This document shows, piece after piece, positions 1-8,100 of a DNA stretch of 64,000 nucleotides. Position numbers and translations under genes: made by a program. The notes below the pieces were generated by a model. The model made no database searches, was not told where the DNA came from, and saw only the letters and a program-made list of their open reading frames with translations. Source of the DNA: Actinophytocola algeriensis (GTDB lineage Bacteria; Actinomycetota; Actinomycetes; Mycobacteriales; Pseudonocardiaceae); NCBI RefSeq assembly GCF_014203735.1, contig NZ_JACHJQ010000005.1:496001-560000 (forward strand), written 5' to 3'. Each line of letters starts with the position of its first letter. The stretch's first letter is position 1.

Positions 1-90
1 CCGGCCAGAGCTTCGCGGTCCTGGAATTACGTCGGCCGGGGCCCGTGGGCGATATGCAGGTTGTTCGCCAAGTGCGCGACACCGCCCTTG

Positions 91-128
91 TGATGATACG
101 CGGCAACGTGTTAAGTATCAGGGTATCA
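91..128. promoter_or_regulatory. Putative LcpR operator upstream of lcp1
   Basis: A left arm TGATGATAC (91-99) is followed by 15 bases and a right arm GTATCAGGGTATCA (115-128). The same arms with the same 38-bp span recur at 4946-4983 and 10097-10134. The site ends 31 bases before the lcp1 start codon, where a repressor would block transcription. Assigning it to the TetR protein LcpR is inference from position and from the inverted TGATAC/GTATCA half-sites. Confidence 0.6.
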
Positions 129-159
129 CCGTGTTGGGGGCTCAAGGAGGAGTCAGGCG

Positions 160-1377
160 ATGGCGGAGCTGAGCAGGCGCAAGATGTTGTTGTCGGGCGG
201 TGCTCTTGGCGCGCTCGGCGTGATGGGCATGGCGGTCCCGGCGCAGGCGCGCACCGCGCCTTGGGCTTGGGCGCCCAGTGGTTCGATGGCGGGCACTGGC
301 GTGGGTGCCGATCCCCGATGGGTGTGGGACGAAGAGGCCGACCCCGTTGTCGCGGCGCTGTTCGAACGCGGTCAGGTGCCCGAGGTCAACCGCCTGCTGT
401 GGGACTGGAACCGCAACGATCAGCCCCTGCCTGATGGATTGCCCGCGGATCTGCGGGACTTCATCGAGCGGAACCGTCAGCTGCCGTCGTGGGCGGATCG
501 GCGCAAGCTGGAGACCGCCGCGGAGTTCAACAAGAGCAGGGGGTTGTACCTCAACCTCCTCAACGGTGTGGGCGGCGGCATGCTGAGCACCGCCATTCCC
601 AAGGAGGCACGCTCGGTCTACTACTCGGCCGGTGGGGCGGACATGGAGGACCGCGTCGCCAAGACGAGCATCCTGGGGTTCGCTGTCGGCGCGTTGAACG
701 CCTACCGGCCCGACGGCACCTGCATGGTCAACTCCGTGAAGACGCGGCTGGTGCACGCGGCGGTGCGGCACCTGCTGCCGCAGTCGCCGCACTGGTCGGG
801 TGACATCCCGATCAGCCAGGAGGACATCCTGGTCACCTGGCACACCCTGCCGACCTACGCCATGCGCAAGATGCTCGAGTGGAAGGTCCCGATGAGCGCC
901 GCCGACCGTGACGCGTACCTGCACGTGTGGCAGGTGACCGCGCACATGCTGGGCGTTCGGGACGAGTACATCCCCGCCACGTGGGCCGCGGCCAACGCCC
1001 AGTCCGACCAGGTGCTGCCGCCGAACATGGGGCCGACACCGGAAGGTGTCGAGCTGACCGACATCCTGCTCGGGCAACTCGCGGAGCAGACCAGCCCGGG
1101 CGGCATCAGCAGGCCGCTGGTCAACGCGCTCGCCCGGTTCCTGGTCGATGAACAGGTCGCCGAATGGGACCAGATCCCCCGCGAGCCGTTCTGGGAGGGG
1201 ACGATCAGGACCGTGTGGCCGATCCTGGTGAGGTTCCGGGAAGGGCTCATCCCGCTGCCCCTGGTGCCCGAGATCGCGTGGACCGTCGACGAGGCATTGC
1301 GCCAGTACATCCTGTTCTTCCTGACCAAGGGGCAGGAGACGAAGATCGTGATCCCCACCGGCAACCGACCGAACTGA
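160..1377 (+). CDS. lcp: Latex clearing protein (rubber oxygenase), first copy
   Basis: Secreted heme b oxygenase of the Lcp/DUF2236 (MpaB-like) family. It cleaves the double bonds of poly(cis-1,4-isoprene) to oligo-isoprenoids with aldehyde and keto ends. The 405-residue length fits Lcp. The N-terminus is a Tat signal (SRRKMLLSGG, hydrophobic stretch, AQA cleavage site near residue 30). Residues E149, R165, K168, T169, H199 and H204 are each one position beyond the functional residues I recall for Streptomyces K30 Lcp (E148, R164, K167, T168, H198, H203), so H199 is the likely proximal heme ligand. A strong AAGGAGG lies nine bases before the ATG. It leads an lcp-oxiB-oxiA operon and has a 38-bp operator-like site upstream. 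Confidence 0.93.
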   Translation: MAELSRRKMLLSGGALGALGVMGMAVPAQARTAPWAWAPSGSMAGTGVGADPRWVWDEEADPVVAALFERGQVPEVNRLLWDWNRNDQPLPDGLPADLRDFIERNRQLPSWADRRKLETAAEFNKSRGLYLNLLNGVGGGMLSTAIPKEARSVYYSAGGADMEDRVAKTSILGFAVGALNAYRPDGTCMVNSVKTRLVHAAVRHLLPQSPHWSGDIPISQEDILVTWHTLPTYAMRKMLEWKVPMSAADRDAYLHVWQVTAHMLGVRDEYIPATWAAANAQSDQVLPPNMGPTPEGVELTDILLGQLAEQTSPGGISRPLVNALARFLVDEQVAEWDQIPREPFWEGTIRTVWPILVRFREGLIPLPLVPEIAWTVDEALRQYILFFLTKGQETKIVIPTGNRPN

Positions 1378-1386
1378 GCCGGGCCG

Positions 1387-3693
1387 ATGACAGGAACGAA
1401 CGGGGAACGCGTCGGTCGGCGGCGATTCCTCGGATACGTGCTGGCCGCGCCGACCCTGGTGACCGCCGCGGAGTTCGGCCTGGCGCCCGTGGCCGCGTCG
1501 GCGCCGGCGCCGGCGTCCGGTGCTCAGTTGCCGTCGCCGGACATCACCGACGTGATCGACCTCAACGACATGATGACCCTGGCGGCGCTGCCGACCTCGG
1601 GGCTGATCTCGGTCGAGGTCAACCAGGACGGCACCGTGTCGTTCGCGCTGCCCAGGGCCGAGGTGGGGCAGGGCATCACCACCTCGACGGCCATGCTGAT
1701 CGCCGAGGAGCTGTCCGTGCCGCTGGACCGGGTGCGGGTCACGCTGGCCGACGCCCGGCTTGAACTGGTGTTCAACCAGCTCACCGGTGGGTCGAACACG
1801 ACCTTCGCGACCTACACCCCGATCCGGGTCGCCGCGGCCATCGCGCGGCGGCGGTTGCTGGACGCCGCCGCGACCGAACTGGGGTCGGCTGTCACTGACC
1901 TGACCCTCGACACCGGGGTGATCACCGACCGTTCCGGGCGGAGCGTCGACATCGGGGCCTTGGCCGAAAAGGCGGCGAGCACGCGGAACCAACAGGTGCC
2001 GGTGGAGCTGACAGCACGCGCGAACTTCACCGTGATCGGCAAGCCGCACAACCGGATCGACGCGCTGGCCGCGGTGACCGGGCGCAAGAAGTTCGCGATG
2101 GACCTCGACGTCCCGGACGCGAAACCGACGATGGTGTGCCGCGCACCGACCATCAACGGCACTGTCCGGTCGGTCGCGAACCTCGGTGAGGTCCGCGCGA
2201 TGCCGGGCGTCACCGACGTCGTCGTGATCTCCACCGGGGTGGCGGTGCGCGCCGAGACCTTCGGCCAGTGTGTCGACGGCGTCCGCGCACTGCGAGTTAC
2301 CTGGAAACCCGGTACCGCGGAAGGGAAATCCGACGACATCGTGCTCCGGGAGCTCGAGCGTGCCGAGCTGCCGCTCGGGCTCCCGTCACCAATGCCCACC
2401 GTGGAAGCCAAGTTCACGTTCTTCTTCCGCGGCAACAGCGCGCTGGAACCGAACTGTGCGGTCGCCGACGTCCGTGCCGACCGCGCCGAGATCTGGTCGT
2501 CGCTGAAGTCGCCGATCGTCGCCAAGCAGACGCTCGCTGCGAAGCTCGGTCTCCCGCCATCCCGTGTCACCGTGCACGTCGTCGAAGGGGGAGGGTCCTT
2601 CGGGCGCAAGCTGTTCTTCGACGCCGCACTCGAAGCCGCGGAGGTGTCCCAGAAGGTCGGTAGGCCGGTCAAGCTGATGTGGCACCGCGCCGACGACTCC
2701 CGCCAGGGCCGCACGCACCCCATGGCCACCTCACGGGTACGGGCCTCCTACCTCGGCGACACCGTGCTCGGCTACCACCAGCGGCACACCAGCGTCGCCA
2801 CCGACCTCGGCCACGGGCTCGGCGAGATCATCACCGCGACGGCCGCGCAGCTGCCGGTGGGCGACATCGGGTTCTCCGAAACGTTCTTCCAGCTCAGTCA
2901 GACGATGTCCTACAACTTCGGCATCAGCACCCGGCTGCTGTCCGAGACCGACAAGGGCTTCAACACCGGCAGCATGCGCAATGTGTACTCACCCGACGTC
3001 ACCTGCGCCCGCGAGCTGATCGTCGACCAGCTCGCCGCGAGAATGGGCAAGAACCCCTACCGGTTCCGGCGCGACTTCCTCCGCGACGAACGCTCCCGTG
3101 CGGTACTGGACAAGGTCGCGGAGGTCGGCCAGTGGGGGAGGGCGATGCCAGCGGGCACCGCGCAGGGCATCGCGTTCCACGCCGAGTACAAGGCCGTCAG
3201 CGCCGCGTTGATCGAGATCGACTGCCGGCCGGAGACTGTCAACCGTCCCATCCGCGACGGCGTGACGGGACCGCGTGTCACCAAGGTCGTGTTCGCCGTG
3301 GACGTCGGCCTCGCGGTCAACCCGCGCGGGCTCGAAGCGCAGATGATGGGCTGTATCTCCGACGGCATCGCGCTGGCGCTGACCTCCAGCCTGCACCTGC
3401 GCGACGGCTACTTCCTGGAAGCGAGCTGGGACAACTACTTCTACACCCGGCAGTGGAACACGCCACCCGACCTCCAGATCATCGTCATGCCCAGCACCTC
3501 GGAGAACCCGGGCGGGGCAGGGGAACTCGGTGTCGCCGCGTCGATGGCCGCGGTCGCCTGCGCCTATGGCCGTGCGACCGGAACGATGCCCACCAGCTTC
3601 CCGATCAACCATGGCACGCTCTCCTTCACCCCCAAACCGACCGTCCCGCCCATCCCCCCGTCACCGACCGACGGCCTGGAACACGCCCGCTGA
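1387..3693 (+). CDS. oxiB: Molybdopterin-binding aldehyde oxidoreductase large subunit (OxiB-like)
   Basis: Large subunit of a xanthine-dehydrogenase/isoquinoline 1-oxidoreductase type enzyme. The 768 residues begin with a Tat-type signal (GRRRFLGYVLAAP). The internal GGGSFGRK loop and the GGAGELG motif near the C-terminus, which carries the conserved glutamate, are typical molybdenum-cofactor-pocket motifs. It begins nine bases after lcp1 and is followed by its 2Fe-2S subunit. In Streptomyces K30, oxiB and oxiA next to lcp oxidise the aldehydes released from rubber, and this context gives the same role here. No third FAD subunit is present, as in IorAB-type enzymes. Confidence 0.88.
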   Translation: MTGTNGERVGRRRFLGYVLAAPTLVTAAEFGLAPVAASAPAPASGAQLPSPDITDVIDLNDMMTLAALPTSGLISVEVNQDGTVSFALPRAEVGQGITTSTAMLIAEELSVPLDRVRVTLADARLELVFNQLTGGSNTTFATYTPIRVAAAIARRRLLDAAATELGSAVTDLTLDTGVITDRSGRSVDIGALAEKAASTRNQQVPVELTARANFTVIGKPHNRIDALAAVTGRKKFAMDLDVPDAKPTMVCRAPTINGTVRSVANLGEVRAMPGVTDVVVISTGVAVRAETFGQCVDGVRALRVTWKPGTAEGKSDDIVLRELERAELPLGLPSPMPTVEAKFTFFFRGNSALEPNCAVADVRADRAEIWSSLKSPIVAKQTLAAKLGLPPSRVTVHVVEGGGSFGRKLFFDAALEAAEVSQKVGRPVKLMWHRADDSRQGRTHPMATSRVRASYLGDTVLGYHQRHTSVATDLGHGLGEIITATAAQLPVGDIGFSETFFQLSQTMSYNFGISTRLLSETDKGFNTGSMRNVYSPDVTCARELIVDQLAARMGKNPYRFRRDFLRDERSRAVLDKVAEVGQWGRAMPAGTAQGIAFHAEYKAVSAALIEIDCRPETVNRPIRDGVTGPRVTKVVFAVDVGLAVNPRGLEAQMMGCISDGIALALTSSLHLRDGYFLEASWDNYFYTRQWNTPPDLQIIVMPSTSENPGGAGELGVAASMAAVACAYGRATGTMPTSFPINHGTLSFTPKPTVPPIPPSPTDGLEHAR

Positions 3694-3704
3694 AAGGAGA
3701 TCCC

Positions 3705-4181
3705 GTGCCCGAGCACACGTTCCGCGTCAACGGTGAGCAGGTCACCGTCGACGTCGCCGACGACGTGCGCCTGTTGTGGGTGCTGCGCGACATCCTCGGC
3801 ATCACCGGACCGAAGTACGGCTGCGGCATCAACGTCTGCAAGGCCTGCACCAGCCATCTCAACAGCACGGCCGTCAACCCCTGCGCCATACCGGTGAGTG
3901 ATCTCGAGCCGACCGACGAGGTCACCACCATCGAAGGGCTTCCGGCCACGGTCGGCCAAGAGCTGCACCCCATGCAGCAGGCGTGGCTCGACCACGACGT
4001 GGCCCAGTGCGGCTACTGCCAGCCCGGCCAGATCATGGCCGCCGTGGCGCTCGTTCGCCGTATCGCGGCGGAAGGTCGCGCCATCACAGACGCCGACCTC
4101 GACGGCCTGCGCAACATCTGCCGCTGCGGCACCTACTTCCGCATCCGCGAGGCGATCAAGGCGGGTGCTCGGAACATGTGA
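3705..4181 (+). CDS. oxiA: (2Fe-2S)-binding oxidoreductase small subunit (OxiA-like)
   Basis: Small electron-transfer subunit partnering OxiB, 158 residues. An N-terminal ferredoxin-like domain carries CGINVCKAC with a later Cys at about 61. The C-terminal alpha-helical domain carries CGYCQPGQ and CRC, so it holds two 2Fe-2S clusters as in IorA/CoxS proteins. The GTG at 3705 follows AAGGAGA with a short spacer, 11 bases after oxiB. A longer open frame runs upstream antiparallel to oxiB sense but has no family similarity, so the GTG is preferred. It ends seven bases from the convergent lcpR gene. Confidence 0.9.
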   Translation: MPEHTFRVNGEQVTVDVADDVRLLWVLRDILGITGPKYGCGINVCKACTSHLNSTAVNPCAIPVSDLEPTDEVTTIEGLPATVGQELHPMQQAWLDHDVAQCGYCQPGQIMAAVALVRRIAAEGRAITDADLDGLRNICRCGTYFRIREAIKAGARNM

Positions 4182-4188
4182 GGAGGCG

Positions 4189-4857
4189 TCAGCCGCCGGG
4201 TTCCAGCATGGGCACAAGGAACCGCCTCGCCACGTTGGCGAGGTGCTCGTCGTCGTCGATGTCGACGACGTGGCTGGGGATCACGAGGAAGGAGGCGGAG
4301 ACCCGGACCATCAGTTCGGCCGCGAGGTCGATGTCCAGGTCGGGTGACACGGTACCGGCGTGTTGCTCCCTGCGGAGCTGGCCGGCGACGAACTGCCGCA
4401 CGGTGGCGAGGGTCTGCCCACCGTCGCCGATCATCGAGGCCACGAGCAGGTCCGGCTCGATGTCGATCAGGCCGCCGATCAGCGGGTTGCCCCGGATGGC
4501 CCGCAACGAGCTCACGAAGCCGAGCACCACGCGGTCGGCGACTGTCTCAGCCTGTTCGATCTCGACGAGGAACTGGTCGAAGTACCGGCGGAACTCCCGG
4601 CGCACCACGTGCTCGACGAGTACGTCCTTGCTGGCGAATCGCCGGTAGACGGTGATCCGGGAGACTCCGGCACGCCGGGCCACGTCCTCCATGGTGGACC
4701 GCTGGATGCCCATCCGGCAGAACTGGGCGTACGCCGCGTCGAGAATCCGCGCACGCGGCTCGTCGGTGTCGTCTACCCGTTCGATCGCGTCGGTGTACGC
4801 CTGTTCCAGCACCGACTCCGAGCCGGGTGACATGAGGGCCGACAACGCCGGTTCCAT
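4189..4857 (-). CDS. lcpR: TetR-family regulator of the rubber locus (LcpR-like)
   Basis: A 222-residue TetR regulator with the classic N-terminal helix-turn-helix (STMEDVARRAGVSRITVYRR, about residues 55-75), preceded by a roughly 35-residue extension and followed by a variable ligand-binding domain. The ATG at 4857 has AGGAGG five bases upstream and is preferred over an in-frame GTG two codons earlier that falls inside that ribosome-binding site. The gene lies between oxiA and lcp2, and a 38-bp palindromic site sits in its divergent promoter. An LcpR repressor is known beside lcp in other actinomycetes. The effector, probably an oligo-isoprenoid product, is inferred. Confidence 0.85.
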   Translation of the reverse strand: MEPALSALMSPGSESVLEQAYTDAIERVDDTDEPRARILDAAYAQFCRMGIQRSTMEDVARRAGVSRITVYRRFASKDVLVEHVVRREFRRYFDQFLVEIEQAETVADRVVLGFVSSLRAIRGNPLIGGLIDIEPDLLVASMIGDGGQTLATVRQFVAGQLRREQHAGTVSPDLDIDLAAELMVRVSASFLVIPSHVVDIDDDEHLANVARRFLVPMLEPGG

Positions 4858-4945
4858 GATCACCTCCTGTTCCTCATTCTGCCCTGACCGTCAATGTTTC
4901 GTCGTCACCATGGGTCTTGTGAAGACCTACTCGCCGTGGTCTCAT

Positions 4946-4983
4946 TGATGATACGTAGAACCTCATTCTGTTTCATCGTATCA
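4946..4983. promoter_or_regulatory. Putative LcpR operator in the lcpR/lcp2 divergent promoter
   Basis: TGATGATAC at 4946-4954, a 15-base spacer, then GTTTCATCGTATCA at 4970-4983. The inner arms TGATACG and CGTATCA form a 7-bp inverted repeat. It lies between divergent lcpR and lcp2, so one protein could control both and regulate itself. Arms and spacing match the sites at 91 and 10097. Confidence 0.65.
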
Positions 4984-5026
4984 GCATGTGTGGCCTTGAG
5001 CTGACTCAAAGTAGAGGAGCGACGGC

Positions 5027-6247
5027 ATGGACAAGCACAGCAGGCGCAATGTGTTGAAGGTGGGCGGGGCGTTGGGCGCACTGGGTGCGCTGAGCCTCGC
5101 GACGCCCGCGCAGGCGGTGCCCTGGACGTGGGCGGCGAGCGGTTCGGTGGCCGGTGCCGGGGCGGGCACCGACCCGCGGTGGGTGTGGGATCCCGAGGCC
5201 GACCCGCTGGTGGCCTCGTTGCTCGACCGGGGTGATGTGCCGAGGGTCAACGAGCTGTTGCGGACCTGGACGAAGAACGGTCAGCCGCTGCCCGCCGGGC
5301 TGCCCGCGGACCTGCGGGACTTCATGGAGGGCGCCCGTCAGCTGCCGTCGTGGGCCGACCAGGGCAAGCTCGCCACCGCGTTCGAGTTCAACGAGAAACG
5401 CGGGCTCTACCTCGGACTGTTGTACGGGCTGGCCAGCGGCATGATGAGCACGGTCATCCCCAAGGAGGCACGCGCGGTCTACTACTCCCAGGGCGGTGCG
5501 GACATGAAGGACCGCATCTCCAAGACCGCCAAGCTTGGCTACGACATCGGCACCCGCAACGCCTTCGCGCCCGACGGCGAGATGATCGTGACCTGTGTGA
5601 AGACCCGGCTGGTGCACGCCGCGGTGCGGCACCTGCTGCCGCAGTCCCCGCACTGGTCGGGCGTCGCCGACGAGGAGATCCCGATCAGTCAGCGGGACAT
5701 GATGGTCACGTGGCACAGCCTGCCCACGACCGTCATGCAGAAGCTGGTGGCGTGGAAGGTCCCGATCCCCGCCGCCGAGTCCGAGGCCTTCCTGCACTCC
5801 TGGCAGCTCGGCGCGCACATGCTCGGCATCATGGACGAGTACATCCCCGCGACATGGGCGGAGGCGAACTCCCAGGCCAAGCAGGTATTGGACCCGATCC
5901 TCGCGCCCACGCCCGAGGGCATCAAGCTGGCCGACATCCTGCTGAACCTGGGCTCGCCGGTCGACGGCGGCATCCTCAGCAAGCCCATCCTCGGTTCGTT
6001 CACTCGTTTCCTGCTCGGCGACCGGATCGCCGGCTGGCTGAACATCCCCCGCGAGCTGATCTGGGACCCGCTCCTGCGCACAGCGTGGGGCCCGTTCATC
6101 GCCGTCCGCGAAGGTCTGCTGCCCTTCCCGGGGGCGCCGGAGGCCTACTGGCTGTTCGACGAGTTCCTCCGCAAGGCGGCGCTGCTTTTCCTGTCCGAAG
6201 CACGTCCGATCAGCATCGAGATCCCCGATACCAACCGACCGTCCTGA
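5027..6247 (+). CDS. lcp: Latex clearing protein (rubber oxygenase), second copy
   Basis: Second Lcp paralogue, 406 residues, with a Tat signal (SRRNVLKVGG to AQA near residue 30) and closely similar to the first copy throughout. E147, R163, K166, T167, H197 and H202 keep the same mutual spacing as the heme-pocket residues of the first copy, each one position before the K30 numbering. It carries a short insertion (VADEEIP) after the PHWSG motif that the first copy lacks. GAGGAG lies seven bases before the ATG. It is a single-gene unit divergent from lcpR. Two Lcp enzymes may differ in product length or regulation. Confidence 0.93.
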   Translation: MDKHSRRNVLKVGGALGALGALSLATPAQAVPWTWAASGSVAGAGAGTDPRWVWDPEADPLVASLLDRGDVPRVNELLRTWTKNGQPLPAGLPADLRDFMEGARQLPSWADQGKLATAFEFNEKRGLYLGLLYGLASGMMSTVIPKEARAVYYSQGGADMKDRISKTAKLGYDIGTRNAFAPDGEMIVTCVKTRLVHAAVRHLLPQSPHWSGVADEEIPISQRDMMVTWHSLPTTVMQKLVAWKVPIPAAESEAFLHSWQLGAHMLGIMDEYIPATWAEANSQAKQVLDPILAPTPEGIKLADILLNLGSPVDGGILSKPILGSFTRFLLGDRIAGWLNIPRELIWDPLLRTAWGPFIAVREGLLPFPGAPEAYWLFDEFLRKAALLFLSEARPISIEIPDTNRPS

Positions 6248-6925
6248 TCGGGACCGTCCGAGCCAAGATCTACGGCCAACGCGCGACGGCCGACGATCCA
6301 CGACGATGCGATGAGTCCGGTGACCTGCTGCTCCTGAACCACCGGCAGGTCACCGGCACAGGTTGGCTCAACCGGCGCGGTTGCGCTCGCAGCTCAGGGC
6401 CGCCAGATTCGTTCGCCTGCGCGAGTGAGGGAGTTCCGCTTCGACCGTCATGTCGGTGTCCACGTAGCCAGGTGAGATGGCCGTGCCCGGAGGTTCACGG
6501 TGAAGGTGAGGTCGTAGGTCTTCACGGGTGTCCGGACGACTGGTCGACCTCGGCGCCGAGTTCGCGTAGCTCGGCGGCCGCATCGAGCAGCCCGGTTCTC
6601 GGGCCGACGAGGTTGCCGACCGGCGCGATCCGCGGCTCGCGAACATCATCGAAGCCATCGTCCTGCATGTCACCTACCGCACCCTGCTGGTGATGGTCGG
6701 CGCGGAATTCCGATACCTGTCCCGCACACCCGCAGGCGGTACGCCGCAAGGTGGTGGAGAACGTGCTGACCGAGGTGGCCTCTCGCTACGTCGACATCGC
6801 GTTGAGGACCGTCGGAGCTCGGACAACGCGACCGTGAGCCCCGGCTGCACGCTGATGGTGCTTCGATCGGAACTCGGCGGCGAGGTGCGGGCGCGTGTCC
6901 TCGCCGCCGAGAGTCGTGGGCGGTC
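6248..6925. other. Interval without an intact gene; short-chain dehydrogenase debris
   Basis: No complete gene was found. On the minus strand 6368-6490 encodes about 40 residues resembling the C-terminus of a short-chain dehydrogenase (AISPGYVDTDMT is the typical post-active-site motif) without its Rossmann fold or catalytic Tyr-Lys. On the plus strand around 6650-6830 are protein-like pieces (for example HVTYRTLLVMVGAEFRYLSR) that I cannot assign. The stretch looks like the decayed remains of one or two genes. Confidence 0.45.
6368..6490 (-). pseudogene. C-terminal fragment of a short-chain dehydrogenase/reductase
   Basis: About 40 codons ending in a stop at 6368 contain PGTAISPGYVDTDMTVEAEL, matching the conserved segment after the active site in SDR enzymes. 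The upstream frame shows no NAD-binding or YxxxK motifs, so only the 3' end survives. It lies between lcp2 and the acyl-CoA dehydrogenase and may once have belonged to the same catabolic cluster. Confidence 0.45.
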
Positions 6926-8074
6926 TCAGAGGCCGTAGGTCTTGCCGATGATGTCCCGCTGGATCTCACTGGTCCCGCCGTACACGGTGGACACGAGTGT
7001 GCTGCGTACGTGCCGCTGCATGTCGTACTCGGTGGCGTAGCCGTAGCCACCCATCATCTGCATGCCTTCCAGTGCGACGCGTTTCGCCGTCTCGGTGACC
7101 TTGAGCTTGGCCATCGACGCTTCCCTGGGCCGCAGCCGGTCCGGGTCCTCGTCGACGAGTTCCGCAACCCGGTACACCAGCAGCCGGCAGCACTCGATCT
7201 CCGTGGCCAGGTCGGCGATGCGGTGGCGGATGGTCTGGAACGTGCCGATCGGCCGGCCGAACTGCTGCCGTTCGCGGATATAGGCGAGCGTGTCGTCGAA
7301 CGCGCGTTGTGCGGTACCGAGCATGCCCGCGGCGAGGATCAGCCGCTCCAGGTTCAACCCGGCCATCAGCTGCCGCCAGCCTGCCCCGACCTGCCCGACC
7401 ACCGCGTCCTCGGGGAGCACGCAGTCGGTGAAGTACAGGTCGTTGACCTCACGGCCGCCCATGGTGTCGATACCGTTGATCCGTAGTCCGTCCGTGTCGG
7501 CGGGCACCTGGAACATCGTCAGACCGTCGTGCTTGTCCTTCCCGGATGAGGTGCGGGCGACGAGCAGGATGGTGTTCGCGATGTGTGCGTTGGAGCACCA
7601 CGTCTTCTGGCCGTTGACCACCCAGTGGTCGCCGTGCTGATCAGTGCGGCGCTCGGCCCGGCAGGACAACGCGGCCACGTCCGAGCCTGCCTCGGGTTCG
7701 GACATGGCGATCGCGGCGACCTCGCCGTCCGCGATGCCGCCGAGGACGAGTTTGCGCTGTTCTGGTGAGCCGAACCGCCGGTAGGCCTCGGCGACGATGA
7801 TCGATGTGGTGAACCCGCCGAGCGGCGCCATGCCGCGCGCGGTCTCCTCCAGGAAGACACAGATATCGACCATGCCGCCGTCGGCCCCGCCGAACTCGGT
7901 GGGCAGGCCGGCGCCGATCCAGCCCAGCTGAGCCATCGTGCGGTAAAGCCCGTCGTGGTGCGTCTCCCGGCCGCCGCCCGTCAGGGCGTCGCGTTGTTCA
8001 CGGGTGCCGCACTCGCGACGGCAGAACTCGGCCACTGACGCCGCGAAGTCCTGCTGCTCGGAGGTGAGCGTCAT
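6926..8074 (-). CDS. Acyl-CoA dehydrogenase
   Basis: FAD-dependent acyl-CoA dehydrogenase of 382 residues, catalysing the first oxidation of beta-oxidation. Domains run in the usual order: N-terminal helices (to about 120), beta-barrel with AMSEPEAGSD and a WCSNAH segment, then the C-terminal helical bundle with RQQFGRPIGTFQ and MMGGYGY. The ending YGGTSEIQRDIIGK is the family signature. The ATG at 8074 has AGGAG four bases upstream. The gene follows the acyl-CoA ligase by 26 bases in one operon, which carries an LcpR-type site at its head. Activated isoprenoid acids from rubber cleavage are therefore the likely substrates. Confidence 0.9.
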   Translation of the reverse strand: MTLTSEQQDFAASVAEFCRRECGTREQRDALTGGGRETHHDGLYRTMAQLGWIGAGLPTEFGGADGGMVDICVFLEETARGMAPLGGFTTSIIVAEAYRRFGSPEQRKLVLGGIADGEVAAIAMSEPEAGSDVAALSCRAERRTDQHGDHWVVNGQKTWCSNAHIANTILLVARTSSGKDKHDGLTMFQVPADTDGLRINGIDTMGGREVNDLYFTDCVLPEDAVVGQVGAGWRQLMAGLNLERLILAAGMLGTAQRAFDDTLAYIRERQQFGRPIGTFQTIRHRIADLATEIECCRLLVYRVAELVDEDPDRLRPREASMAKLKVTETAKRVALEGMQMMGGYGYATEYDMQRHVRSTLVSTVYGGTSEIQRDIIGKTYGL

Positions 8075-8100
8075 GGTTCTCCTGTCAGGTTGGTGGGGGA

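Noticed and set aside
142-2049. Long open frames antisense to lcp1/oxiB and many similar ones (for example 28550-31495 plus, 25217-27031 minus, 52400-54151 minus)
   Set aside because: They lie opposite well-supported genes, have Arg/Gly/His-rich composition typical of GC-driven shadow frames, and show no motifs.
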